Of a stretch of 40,444 nucleotides of DNA, positions 7,478 to 15,243 are shown one piece after another (within the stretch, counting starts at the first letter, position 1; each line of letters begins with the position of its first letter). The stretch covers positions 1-40,444 of the forward strand of contig PNNH01000068.1 of the NCBI GenBank assembly GCA_013824165.1. Reading direction: 5' to 3'. The notes under the pieces are model-generated. The model saw only the letters and a program-made list of their open reading frames with translations, ran no database searches and was not told where the DNA came from. The stretch is from Methylibium sp. GTDB taxonomy: Bacteria > Pseudomonadota > Gammaproteobacteria > Burkholderiales > Burkholderiaceae_C. The translations under genes and the position numbers were made by a program.

Positions 7478-10336
7478 TTGAAACTCACCACCCTTGCACG
7501 CAGCCTCGCGCTGATCGGCCTCGGCGCCCAACTGGCAGGCGCCGCCTGGGCGCAGAACACACCGCCCACCCAGAAGGTCGAGCGCGTCGAGATCACAGGC
7601 TCAAGCATCAAGCGCATCGCGACCGAGGGCGCACTGCCGGTCCAGGTGATCAGCCGTGCCGAGATGGAGAAGTCCGGCATCGTCACCGTCGAGCAACTGA
7701 TCGCCGACCTGAACATCAACGGCAACGGCATGGACAACCTGGCGTCGAATGCCGACGTGGCTGCCGGCTCGTCCCGCGGCAACAACGGCAATTCGTCGGC
7801 CAATCTGCGCGGCCAGGGTGCCGGCTCGACGCTGGTGCTGCTGAACGGTCGCCGCATCGCTTCGCACGGTCTGAACGGCGGCTCGGTCGACCTGAACCAG
7901 ATCCCCTTCGCCGCGGTCGAGCGGGTTGAAGTGCTGAAGGATGGCGCGTCAGCCATCTACGGCACCGACGCCATCGGCGGCGTGATCAACTTCATCCTGC
8001 GCCGCGACTACACCGGCGTGCAGGTCAGCACCTTCGTCGACGCCACCGAGGCGGGCGGCGGCGCCATCTCGCGCACCTCTTTGGTGGGCGGTTTTGGCAA
8101 TCTGGAGACCAACGGCTTCAACCTGCTGGGTACGCTGATGCTCAGCGACAGCAAGGCGCTGCGCGGCGACCAGCGTGGCTTCGTCAACACCTTCCAGCCG
8201 GATCGCGGCCTGTCGGTCGACACCCGCGGCACCCCCTACGCCACGGTGTTCCCCGTCAGCGGCTTCAACACCATCCTGAACAAGGTCGGCAGCAGCGCCG
8301 GCCCAATCCAGCCGGGCACGACCCAGCAGATGGGCGGCGGCATCAACGTGCTGGACCTGCCGGGCCAGGCGGGTTGCGGCGCGATGGACGGCGGCGGCCC
8401 CTACGACGAGAAGCTGTGGAACGTGGCCTCGGCCAAGTGGGCCTGCGCCTACGACACCGGCCGCGCCTCGGTGCTGCAGCAACCGGTCAAGAACACCAAC
8501 CTGGTGCTGCGCGGCACGATGAAGCTGGGTGACAACAACCTGCTGATCGGCGAATTCATCCGCGGCCGCTCCGAGTCGGCCAAGCGCTTCTCGCACTACC
8601 AGATCTCGACCAGCGCCGCGACCACCAGCGCCACCTACAACGTGATGTACCCGAAGACGGGCAGTTCCTACGACTACGTCTTCAACGAGATCGCCAAGAC
8701 CTTCCCGACCATCGCCAGCAACTACGGCGCGCCGATCGCCTTCCGCTGGCGCTGCATCGAGTGCGGCAACCGCGAGATCGAGACCACCTCGGACACCGGC
8801 CGCGCGATGCTGGGCCTGGAAGGCAGCTGGGGCAGCTGGGACTACAAGGCCGGCGTCTCGACCGCCTACAGCGAGTCGCAGAGCGAGCTCGGCGGTGGCT
8901 ACTACTACACCACCGGCCTGATGGACCTGATCAAGAACGGCACGCTGAACCCCTTCGTGCTGCCCGGCCAAAAGCAGACCGACGCCGCAATGGCCGCGCT
9001 GGCTGCGCAGTCCGCTGCCGGCACCACGCTGTATGGCGGCAAGTTCACGCTCAAGCAGGCCGATGCCTCGGCCTCGGGCCCGGTCTTCAAGCTGCCGGCC
9101 GGTGATGTGATGGCCGCCGTCGGCGTGGACATGCGCCGCGAAACCTTCCAATTCCGAGGCGACGAGCGCACTGCGCAGACGGCCATCTTCCTGGCGCCGT
9201 TCGACAACACCAATCTGCTGCCCCAGCCGGTCAGCCGCGACGTCAAGGCCGTGTATGGCGAGTTGCTGGTGCCGGTCACCAAGGACCTGGAACTGACCGC
9301 CGCCCTGCGCCGTGACGACTACACCGGTTTCGGCAGCAGCGTGAACCCCAAGGTCTCGGCCCGCTACGCCGCCACCAAGCAGATCCTGCTGCGCGGTTCC
9401 TACAGCACCGGCTTCCGCGTGCCGACCTTCAACCAGGTGTTTTTCGGCGTCACCGAGTCAAGCTACAGCGGCAAGGATCTGGTCGACCCGGCCAAGTGCC
9501 CGACCCTCGCGGTCGACCCCACCAAGCCCGGCTGCGAATCGATCACGCCCACGCTGTACAGCGGCGGCAAGCCGGATCTCGGCCCCGAGGAATCCAAGCA
9601 GGCTTCGCTGGGCATCGTCTGGCAGCCCACGCCCAACCTGATCACCAACCTCGACTGGTGGACCATCGAGCGCGACGGAACGATCCAGTTCCTGACGCTG
9701 AGCAACCTGGTGAACAACTACGGGCTGTTCAGCGACCGCTTCATCCGCGATGCCGCCGGCAACCTGGTGACCATTGACCAGCGCTGGATCAACGCAGGTG
9801 AAACCCAGACCTCGGGCCTGGAATTCGGCCTGCGCTACAACACCGTGGCCAACGAAGCCAAGCTGACGCTGGGCACCGATGTGTCCTACCTGCTGAAGAA
9901 GAAGGCTCGCCTGATCGCCAGCCAGCCCTTCAGCGCCAGCGAAATCGGTGTGTTCAAGCGCTCGGGCGATCTGGGCCTGCGCTGGAAGCACACCGCCTTC
10001 ATGGAAGTCTCGAAGGGTGACTGGACCGGCCGCCTGAGCCAGGTCTACCGCTCGGGCTACAAGGACTATGTGCTGCCCGGCGTGGCTTCCGGCACCATCA
10101 CCCCGGCGAATTGGAGCGCGAACGTCAAGCCCTATGTCCTGCACCATGTCTCGGCCACCTACCGCGGCTTCAAGAACCTGACGCTGACCGTGGGTGTGAA
10201 GAACATCTTCAATCAGGATCCGCCGTTCTCGGCCGCCTACGACTCCGACACCGGCGCCGGCAGCTCGTGGGAGCCACGTGTGGCCGATCCGCGTGGCCGT
10301 TCGTACACCGCCGCACTGAGCTACAGCTTCAAGTAA
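7478..10336 (+). CDS. TonB-dependent outer membrane receptor
   Basis: The 952-residue product is a TonB-dependent receptor: signal peptide (cleavage AWA-Q at residue 25), a VERVEITGSSIKR TonB-box/plug entry, plug domain (about 40-170, with NLRGQGAGSTLVLLNGRR and GASAIYGTDAIGGVINF), then a long beta-barrel ending RSYTAALSYSFK. I choose the TTG at 7478 because CAGGAGA lies 7 bases upstream and it begins exactly at the signal peptide; the frame is open from 7391 but that part is not signal-like. Several cysteines occur as close pairs in the barrel region (CIEC; KCP...GCE). It would import a ligand across the outer membrane using TonB energy. The ligand is unknown; no siderophore genes are near, and the neighbours favour peptides. 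Confidence 0.93.
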   Translation: MKLTTLARSLALIGLGAQLAGAAWAQNTPPTQKVERVEITGSSIKRIATEGALPVQVISRAEMEKSGIVTVEQLIADLNINGNGMDNLASNADVAAGSSRGNNGNSSANLRGQGAGSTLVLLNGRRIASHGLNGGSVDLNQIPFAAVERVEVLKDGASAIYGTDAIGGVINFILRRDYTGVQVSTFVDATEAGGGAISRTSLVGGFGNLETNGFNLLGTLMLSDSKALRGDQRGFVNTFQPDRGLSVDTRGTPYATVFPVSGFNTILNKVGSSAGPIQPGTTQQMGGGINVLDLPGQAGCGAMDGGGPYDEKLWNVASAKWACAYDTGRASVLQQPVKNTNLVLRGTMKLGDNNLLIGEFIRGRSESAKRFSHYQISTSAATTSATYNVMYPKTGSSYDYVFNEIAKTFPTIASNYGAPIAFRWRCIECGNREIETTSDTGRAMLGLEGSWGSWDYKAGVSTAYSESQSELGGGYYYTTGLMDLIKNGTLNPFVLPGQKQTDAAMAALAAQSAAGTTLYGGKFTLKQADASASGPVFKLPAGDVMAAVGVDMRRETFQFRGDERTAQTAIFLAPFDNTNLLPQPVSRDVKAVYGELLVPVTKDLELTAALRRDDYTGFGSSVNPKVSARYAATKQILLRGSYSTGFRVPTFNQVFFGVTESSYSGKDLVDPAKCPTLAVDPTKPGCESITPTLYSGGKPDLGPEESKQASLGIVWQPTPNLITNLDWWTIERDGTIQFLTLSNLVNNYGLFSDRFIRDAAGNLVTIDQRWINAGETQTSGLEFGLRYNTVANEAKLTLGTDVSYLLKKKARLIASQPFSASEIGVFKRSGDLGLRWKHTAFMEVSKGDWTGRLSQVYRSGYKDYVLPGVASGTITPANWSANVKPYVLHHVSATYRGFKNLTLTVGVKNIFNQDPPFSAAYDSDTGAGSSWEPRVADPRGRSYTAALSYSFK

Positions 10337-10374
10337 ACGCTGCGTTCTGCTCCTCAGCCTCCTGGGCTGTACTG

Positions 10375-10408
10375 GCCCCGCACGGCGCAAGCCGGCGGGG
10401 CTTTTTTT
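10375..10408 (+). terminator. Rho-independent terminator of the TonB receptor gene
   Basis: A strong hairpin has GCCCCGC (10375-10381) pairing with GCGGGGC (10395-10401). An inner CGGC/GCCG stem closes a GCAA (GNRA) tetraloop, with one bulged A. Seven T follow (10402-10408). It lies 39 bases after the receptor stop codon. Confidence 0.92.
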
Positions 10409-10444
10409 GCCTTTGTCGTGAAGCGGCGTGGAGCGTCGGGGGGG

Positions 10445-10462
10445 GCGGCCGCAGCCGGCCGC
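10445..10462. repeat. GC hairpin downstream of the serine hydrolase gene
   Basis: GCGGCCG (10445-10451) and CGGCCGC (10456-10462) form a 7-bp stem with loop CAGC, 10 bases beyond the minus-strand stop at 10472. There is no T-run on either strand; it may be a weak terminator or 3' stabiliser. Confidence 0.35.
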
Positions 10463-10471
10463 GTGGCGGCC

Positions 10472-11698
10472 TCAGCGGCCCATCAGCGCGCACAGCCGCG
10501 CATCGACGGCAGCGCCCAGCGCCGGCAGGCGCCAGTTGCTGACGCATTGCGGCTGCGTCGCATAGCGTCGGCCCAGATTGCTGGTGAGCGCAATCAGGTA
10601 GTGGCGCCGGGCCGGCGCGATGCCGCGCACGATGCCGGCATCGGCGCCGTAGTTCTCGGTGTTGCCGGTCTTGTGCGCAAACAGCAGCTCCAGCGCGGTC
10701 TGTGCCGACAGATCGCCGGGGAAATGGTGCGGGCCGACCTGCGCACTGCCGTCGCGCGCGATCCAGCGCAGCGGCAGCCGCGCCGGCAGGCCCGGCTGCC
10801 AGTTCGGCAGGCCGGCCAGCACGCTACTGGAGAGCACTTCATGCAGGCCCTGCTCCTGCAGGCAGTACAGCACCTCGCTCTGGCTGGCGGCCGACAACAG
10901 CGGCGGCGTGCCGGCCGGCAGCCAGGGCGGCGGCGGCGCCGCGCGGTCCAGCAGCCACAGCAGACGCAGCGTGTCCCAGGCCGTCATCTGCAGCTGCCCG
11001 ACACCGGCACCCGCGGCATTGCCCCAGCCGCCGTCGGGGCGCGTGTTGGCCAGGCGCAAGCCCGGCAGGCCATAGGCCGTGAAGGTGTCGTGCAGCTCGT
11101 TGTAGAGCTCCACACGCCCCTCGCGCAGGATCGCGCCGCGGCGGTGCAGCAGGGCCACCAGCGCCGAGGTGGAGCGGTTGCAGCTGATCACCGTCATGTC
11201 GAAGGCCCAATCGCGCAGCGCGCGCTGCTGGCCTTCAAAGTCCAGCGCTTCGCTCCAGCTGCAACGGCCGGCGTCCACCAGCCGCGCTACGCCAACCAGC
11301 ACCATCAGCTTGAGCAGCGAGGCCGGATAGGGTGCGACAAAGCGCTGAGCGCCCTGGCCACACAGCGGCTGCCATGGCAGCGCCGACCAGTCGGCACCGG
11401 GCAGCCAGGCGATGGAACGGCCCTCGGCATCCTGTAGATCGGCGAGATAGCGCAGATTGCGCGGCGAGCCGGCGTCGGCGCCGAGCTCGGCCACCAGACC
11501 CTGCGGGTGCTCGCGCGAGAACAGCACATTGGCAAACACCGGTGCGGCGCCCGCCGGGAAGGCCGCCACCGCCAGGTCGAGGCTGGGAAAGCCGTCGACG
11601 GCTGCGCCGCCGCGCAGGCTGTCCTCGGTCTGCTCGAAACCCTGGGCCAGCACCGCTTCGCGCAGCGCTTGCGCCAAGGCCTGTGCGTCGAAGGCCAT
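10472..11698 (-). CDS. SxxK serine hydrolase (class A beta-lactamase-like fold), no signal peptide
   Basis: The 408-residue protein has all three SxxK acyltransferase motifs in order: SLLK (S127-K130) in YPASLLKLMV, SxN as SCN (172-174), and KTG (343-345) in AHKTGNTENYG. The segment QMTAWDTLRLLW resembles the helix after the omega loop of class A enzymes, but the E166-x-x-x-N170 deacylation motif is not recognisable, so true beta-lactamase activity is doubtful. The N-terminus (MAFDAQALAQALREAV) is an amphipathic helix with no export signal, giving a predicted cytoplasmic location that is rare for this fold. It starts 3 bp after the dadA stop, so the two are almost certainly cotranscribed. A D-amino-acid amidase, esterase or peptidase feeding DadA is my inference. 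Confidence 0.82.
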   Translation of the reverse strand: MAFDAQALAQALREAVLAQGFEQTEDSLRGGAAVDGFPSLDLAVAAFPAGAAPVFANVLFSREHPQGLVAELGADAGSPRNLRYLADLQDAEGRSIAWLPGADWSALPWQPLCGQGAQRFVAPYPASLLKLMVLVGVARLVDAGRCSWSEALDFEGQQRALRDWAFDMTVISCNRSTSALVALLHRRGAILREGRVELYNELHDTFTAYGLPGLRLANTRPDGGWGNAAGAGVGQLQMTAWDTLRLLWLLDRAAPPPPWLPAGTPPLLSAASQSEVLYCLQEQGLHEVLSSSVLAGLPNWQPGLPARLPLRWIARDGSAQVGPHHFPGDLSAQTALELLFAHKTGNTENYGADAGIVRGIAPARRHYLIALTSNLGRRYATQPQCVSNWRLPALGAAVDARLCALMGR

Positions 11699-11701
11699 GC
11701 C

Positions 11702-12964
11702 TCAGGCGCCGGCCAGCTGCAGGCCTTGCAGATTCATCGGACTGCTACGACCGGAGATCAGGTCGGCCACGATGCGCGCCGAGGCAAAGGAGAAAGTGAA
11801 TCCGAGCGCACCATGGCCGACGTTGAGCCACAGATTGCCCACCGGCGTGGCCCCCAGCAGCGGCGCTCCGCTGGGCGTGGCGGGCCGCAGACCGGCCCAG
11901 TTGCTGGCCCGGTCGTAATCGGCCGCCTGCGGGAACATCGCGCGCACCGCACGCTGCAGCGAGGCGATGCGGCGCGGGTCGATGCCGGGGTTGTCGCCCA
12001 CCAGATCCACCATCGCAGCGACGCGCAGTTGCTCGCCGATGCGCGCATACAGCACCTTGCGCTCGAAATCGGTCACACTGACCTCGGGCGGACGGTGCTG
12101 CGCGCTGATGGGCGCCGTCAGGCTGTAGCCCTTGAGCGGATAGATCGGCAGGTTCAGCCCCACGCTCTTGCCCAGGCCGCGGCTGTGCAGGCCGGCGGCC
12201 AGCACGAAGCCATCGGCTGCGATATCGCCGTGATCGGTCTTCAACGCGACAGCACGCCCCTGCGAAAGCACGAAGCCTCGCGCCTCGCTCTGCACGATGC
12301 CTGCCAGGCCGCCGTGGCTGCGCAGGCGCTCGGCCAACTGCAGGCACACCGCGTGGCAATCGGCCACCGCCTCGCCGGCTGTAAAGATGCCGCCTGCCAG
12401 CTGGGCGTCGCCGTACGCCAAGGCCGGCTCCAGCGCCACGCATTCCTGATGGCTCAAGGCCTGCTCGGGCGAATCAGCGCCCAGGCTGCGGGTCCGCGCC
12501 GCGACGCGGGCGAACTCAGCCGGCTTGCGGTAGACCACCAGCTTGCCAGGCGCACGAAAGGCGCTGGCGCCGGCATCGATGCCGGCGCTGCGGCACAGCT
12601 CGGCGAAGGCCGACTGGCTCAGCGCCCCCAGCTCCAGCAGTCGGGCCGTGGTGCGCGCATTCACCGGCGCACGGCAGGCCCGCAGGAAATCGACCATCCA
12701 GCGCCACTGATGCCAGCGCGCCTCAGGCTTGAAGCGCAGCGGGCCATCCGGGTCGAGCAACCAGCGCAGCGCCTTCACAGGGACGCCGGCATCCGCCAGC
12801 GGCGAGACATAGCGATAACTCAGCTGGCCGCCGTTGGCACGGCTAGCGCCACCCGCGATGGCGCTTTCGCGCTCAAGCAGGGTGACGCGATGGCCACTCT
12901 CAAGCAGGGCCCAGGCGGTGGTCAGGCCGACGACGCCCGCACCAATGACAACAATGTGCTTCAT
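11702..12964 (-). CDS. dadA: D-amino acid dehydrogenase (DadA-type flavoprotein)
   Basis: The 420-residue FAD oxidoreductase oxidises D-amino acids to 2-oxo acids and ammonia, passing electrons to the respiratory chain at the inner membrane. The dinucleotide-binding motif GAGVVG (8-13) is followed by the acidic residue in LLERE, then SRANGGQLSYRYVSPLAD, a DadA-typical stretch, and near the C-terminus GLRPATPSGAPLLG and NVGHGALGF. Length is close to E. coli DadA (432). The ATG at 12964 has no good ribosome-binding site, which suggests modest translation or an unusual leader. The partner racemase gene dadX is not adjacent; the only racemase here is alr at 22758. The next gene downstream, 3 bp away, is the SxxK hydrolase. 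Confidence 0.92.
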   Translation of the reverse strand: MKHIVVIGAGVVGLTTAWALLESGHRVTLLERESAIAGGASRANGGQLSYRYVSPLADAGVPVKALRWLLDPDGPLRFKPEARWHQWRWMVDFLRACRAPVNARTTARLLELGALSQSAFAELCRSAGIDAGASAFRAPGKLVVYRKPAEFARVAARTRSLGADSPEQALSHQECVALEPALAYGDAQLAGGIFTAGEAVADCHAVCLQLAERLRSHGGLAGIVQSEARGFVLSQGRAVALKTDHGDIAADGFVLAAGLHSRGLGKSVGLNLPIYPLKGYSLTAPISAQHRPPEVSVTDFERKVLYARIGEQLRVAAMVDLVGDNPGIDPRRIASLQRAVRAMFPQAADYDRASNWAGLRPATPSGAPLLGATPVGNLWLNVGHGALGFTFSFASARIVADLISGRSSPMNLQGLQLAGA

Positions 12965-12980
12965 CCAGACTCATGGACAT

Positions 12981-13053
12981 CCAAAGTTACGGCAGGGTAC
13001 GGACTGGCGCGCCCTTGATCCAATGAATGCAAAGGCGCTTCGTATAACTTTGG
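12981..13053. promoter_or_regulatory. Long-range inverted repeat upstream of dadA
   Basis: CCAAAGTTA (12981-12989) and TAACTTTGG (13045-13053) are perfect 9-bp inverted copies 55 bases apart, just before the dadA start at 12964. The A/T-rich arms stand out in this GC-rich sequence. They could be paired operator half-sites, for instance for an Lrp/AsnC-type regulator that loops DNA; the regulator is a guess. Confidence 0.4.
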
Positions 13054-13111
13054 CACATGCGGCGGGATGTTCCCGGGTCGAGCACCGGGCCGCTCCCAAG
13101 CCGGCCCGCCT

Positions 13112-13169
13112 GGCGATGCCGCCAGCATCGCCGTCCCCCCGGGGGACCGGCCAAGGTAAACCTTGGCCG
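13112..13169. repeat. Three adjacent inverted repeats between aminotransferase gene and dadA
   Basis: GGCGATGC/GCATCGCC (13112-13132, loop CGCCA) is followed by a near-palindrome of C6 and G5 runs (13133-13147). Then comes CGGCCAAGG/CCTTGGCCG (13148-13169, loop TAAA). They lie after the aminotransferase stop on the minus strand. No T-run follows, so a simple intrinsic terminator is unlikely; a REP-like element or an mRNA processing/stability structure between tyrB and dadA is possible. Confidence 0.55.
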
Positions 13170-13183
13170 AGGGACCCTATGCC

Positions 13184-14377
13184 TTAGGCGAGAACCGCCG
13201 CCATCGCGCTGGCAGTGGCCTCGACGTTCTTGCTGTTCAGCCCGGCCACGCACATGCGGCCCGAGCGCACCAGATAGACGCCGAACTCGTCCTTCAGCCG
13301 ATCGACCTGGGCTGGCGTCAGGCCGGTGTAGCTGAACATGCCGCGCTGGGTCAGGAAGTAGCGGAAATCCCGCCCCGGCAGCTTGGCCGACAGCACATCG
13401 AACAGCGTATTGCGCATCGACAGGATGCGCTCGCGCATGGCCTCGACCTCGCCTTCCCACAACGTGCGCAGTTGCGGGTCGGTCAGCACGCGCGCGACGA
13501 TCTGGCCGCCATGCATCGGCGGGTTGCTGTAGTTGCGGCGGATCACGAACTTGAGCTGGCCCAGCACATTGGCCGCCTGCCCGGCGTCCGGGCAGACCAC
13601 CGACAGCGCGCCACAGCGCTCGCCGTACAGGCTCATGCTCTTGGAGAAGCTGTTGGCGATGAAGAAGGACAGGCCGGCATCCAGCAGCGCGCGCACGGCA
13701 AAGGCGTCTTCCTCGATGCCGTCGCCATAGCCCTGGTAGGCCAGATCCAGGAAGGGCAGCAGCTCGCGCTCCTGCAGCACCGGGATCAGCTCATCCCACT
13801 GCATCGGCGTGAGGTCGACGCCGGTAGGGTTGTGGCAGCAGGCATGCAGCAGCACCACGCTCTTGCTGGGCAGCGCGCGCATGAAGGCCAGCATCTCGGC
13901 AAAGCGCAGGCCGCCGGTCTTGGCGTCGTAATAGGGATAGGTCTTGACCTCGATGCCCGAGCCTTCGAACACCGCACGGTGGTTGTCCCAGGTCGGGTCG
14001 GAGACGTAGATGGCGCTGTCGGGGAAATAGCGCTTGATGAAATCGGCGCCCACCTTGAGGCCGCCACTGGAGCCCACGCCCTGGATGGTGGCGATGCGAC
14101 CTTCTTTCAGTGCCGGATGCTCGGCGCCGAACAGCAGGCCCTGCACCGCGCTGCGGAAGTTGGCCGCGCCCTCCATCGGCAGATAGGGCCGCGCGCCGGC
14201 CTCGGCCACCACCTGCAGTTCGGCCTGGCGCACCGAGGCCAGCATCGGGATGCGGCCATCGTCATCGAAGTAGATGCCGATCGAGAGATTGATCTTGCCG
14301 GGCCGCGGGTCCTTCTGGAAAGCCTCGTTGAGGCTCAGGATCGGGTCGCCGGCATAGGCGTCGACATGCTGGAACAT
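13184..14377 (-). CDS. tyrB: Aromatic amino acid aminotransferase (class I, TyrB/AspC-like)
   Basis: The 397-residue PLP enzyme swaps amino groups between aromatic amino acids (or aspartate) and 2-oxoglutarate. Family landmarks: HNPTG (N183), [10 protein letters not shown] (D211, Y214), the PLP lysine K246 in [12 protein letters not shown], and R-containing C-terminal substrate site around [11 protein letters not shown]. Length matches TyrB/AspC (about 397). The start at 14377 is chosen for GGAGA 7 bases upstream and the typical [14 protein letters not shown] beginning. It lies upstream of dadA on the same strand but 219 bp away, with a hairpin cluster between. It could reaminate 2-oxo acids made by DadA; that link is inference. 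Confidence 0.93.
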   Translation of the reverse strand: MFQHVDAYAGDPILSLNEAFQKDPRPGKINLSIGIYFDDDGRIPMLASVRQAELQVVAEAGARPYLPMEGAANFRSAVQGLLFGAEHPALKEGRIATIQGVGSSGGLKVGADFIKRYFPDSAIYVSDPTWDNHRAVFEGSGIEVKTYPYYDAKTGGLRFAEMLAFMRALPSKSVVLLHACCHNPTGVDLTPMQWDELIPVLQERELLPFLDLAYQGYGDGIEEDAFAVRALLDAGLSFFIANSFSKSMSLYGERCGALSVVCPDAGQAANVLGQLKFVIRRNYSNPPMHGGQIVARVLTDPQLRTLWEGEVEAMRERILSMRNTLFDVLSAKLPGRDFRYFLTQRGMFSYTGLTPAQVDRLKDEFGVYLVRSGRMCVAGLNSKNVEATASAMAAVLA

Positions 14378-14447
14378 GGGTGTGTCTCCGGGGCTGACAA
14401 AGGGTTGACAGGCATTATCGGCGCGCTGCCAATGCGCGGTTCGGCGC

Positions 14448-15185
14448 TCAGTAGTTGTGACTGATGCGGCGCCAGCTGCCGTCGTCCTGCATGGCCTGGA
14501 AGGCGTGCTCCAGCTCGGCCTGGCGGGCCAGCCAGGGGGAGGAGCGGGCAAACACCACATACGGCGTCTCGCCCGGCAGGCGCAGCGGCTGCTTGACCAG
14601 CGTCAGCCCCAGGCTGCGCACCAGCAGATCGCCCTGCCGCTCCGGCAGCACCGCCGCATCGAGGCGGCCGCGCGACACCATCTCCAGCGCCGCGCGGTAG
14701 TCGTTCAGCTCCAGTCGTCGCAGCCGGGCATCCGCATCGAAGGCCGCGCCGTAGCGCTTGCCCCGGTGCACGCCGATGCTGAGACCCTGCAGATCATCCA
14801 GGCGGCGCAGCGGCGCTGCCGCGGCGCGCGTGTAGAAGGCCTTGTCCTCGGCTGGCAGCACGGTGCGGCTGTAGCTGAGAAAGCGCTCGCGCTCAGGCGT
14901 GCGCAGCGGGCCCAGCATCAGGTCGGCCTCGCCCTGTTCCATCATCTTCAGCGCCCGCGCCGACGGCACCTCGGTATAGCGCAAGGGCCAGCCCAGGCGG
15001 CGCGCCGCTTCGTTCAGCAGATCGAAGTAGAGGCCGGTCGGGCCACCCGCCCCGAAGATGCGAAAGGGCGGGTCGGCGCTACCCACCACGCGCAGCTCGA
15101 CGCTCTCGGCCTGAGCAGCCCATGGGGCGCCCGCGAGCCCGCCGAGCAGCAGGATTGACAGGCAGTGACGGCGTGGACGGTTCAT
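14448..15185 (-). CDS. Periplasmic solute-binding protein (SBP_bac_3 type)
   Basis: The 245-residue protein has a signal peptide (NRPRRH, hydrophobic stretch, AQA-ES near residue 26) and a family-3 solute-binding domain: [14 protein letters not shown] at the first strand, [16 protein letters not shown], then [16 protein letters not shown]. The ATG at 15185 matches the signal peptide, though the ribosome-binding site is weak; an ATG at 15218 is an alternative. It has no ABC permease or ATPase partner. It sits between the CPG2-type carboxypeptidase gene (58 bp upstream) and the aminotransferase gene (70 bp downstream), all on the minus strand, so a role in amino acid or peptide sensing or uptake is plausible. 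The ligand is unknown. Confidence 0.83.
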   Translation of the reverse strand: MNRPRRHCLSILLLGGLAGAPWAAQAESVELRVVGSADPPFRIFGAGGPTGLYFDLLNEAARRLGWPLRYTEVPSARALKMMEQGEADLMLGPLRTPERERFLSYSRTVLPAEDKAFYTRAAAAPLRRLDDLQGLSIGVHRGKRYGAAFDADARLRRLELNDYRAALEMVSRGRLDAAVLPERQGDLLVRSLGLTLVKQPLRLPGETPYVVFARSSPWLARQAELEHAFQAMQDDGSWRRISHNY

Positions 15186-15243
15186 CGGCTGGGTGATGAG
15201 GCGATCAGTCCGCAGCATAGCGGCGGATCCGCCAGGCGCGTCA

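Noticed and set aside
10472-11698. Possible beta-lactamase resistance gene
   Set aside because: No signal peptide, and the E-x-x-x-N deacylation motif of class A enzymes is not recognisable. I keep it as a generic SxxK hydrolase.
11507-13018. Plus-strand open frame of 503 codons opposite dadA and the serine hydrolase
   Set aside because: Shadow of two well-supported minus-strand genes, with Arg/Gln/His-rich low-similarity protein. The same holds for 1337-2485, 5001-6110, 7949-9151 and 13163-14464.
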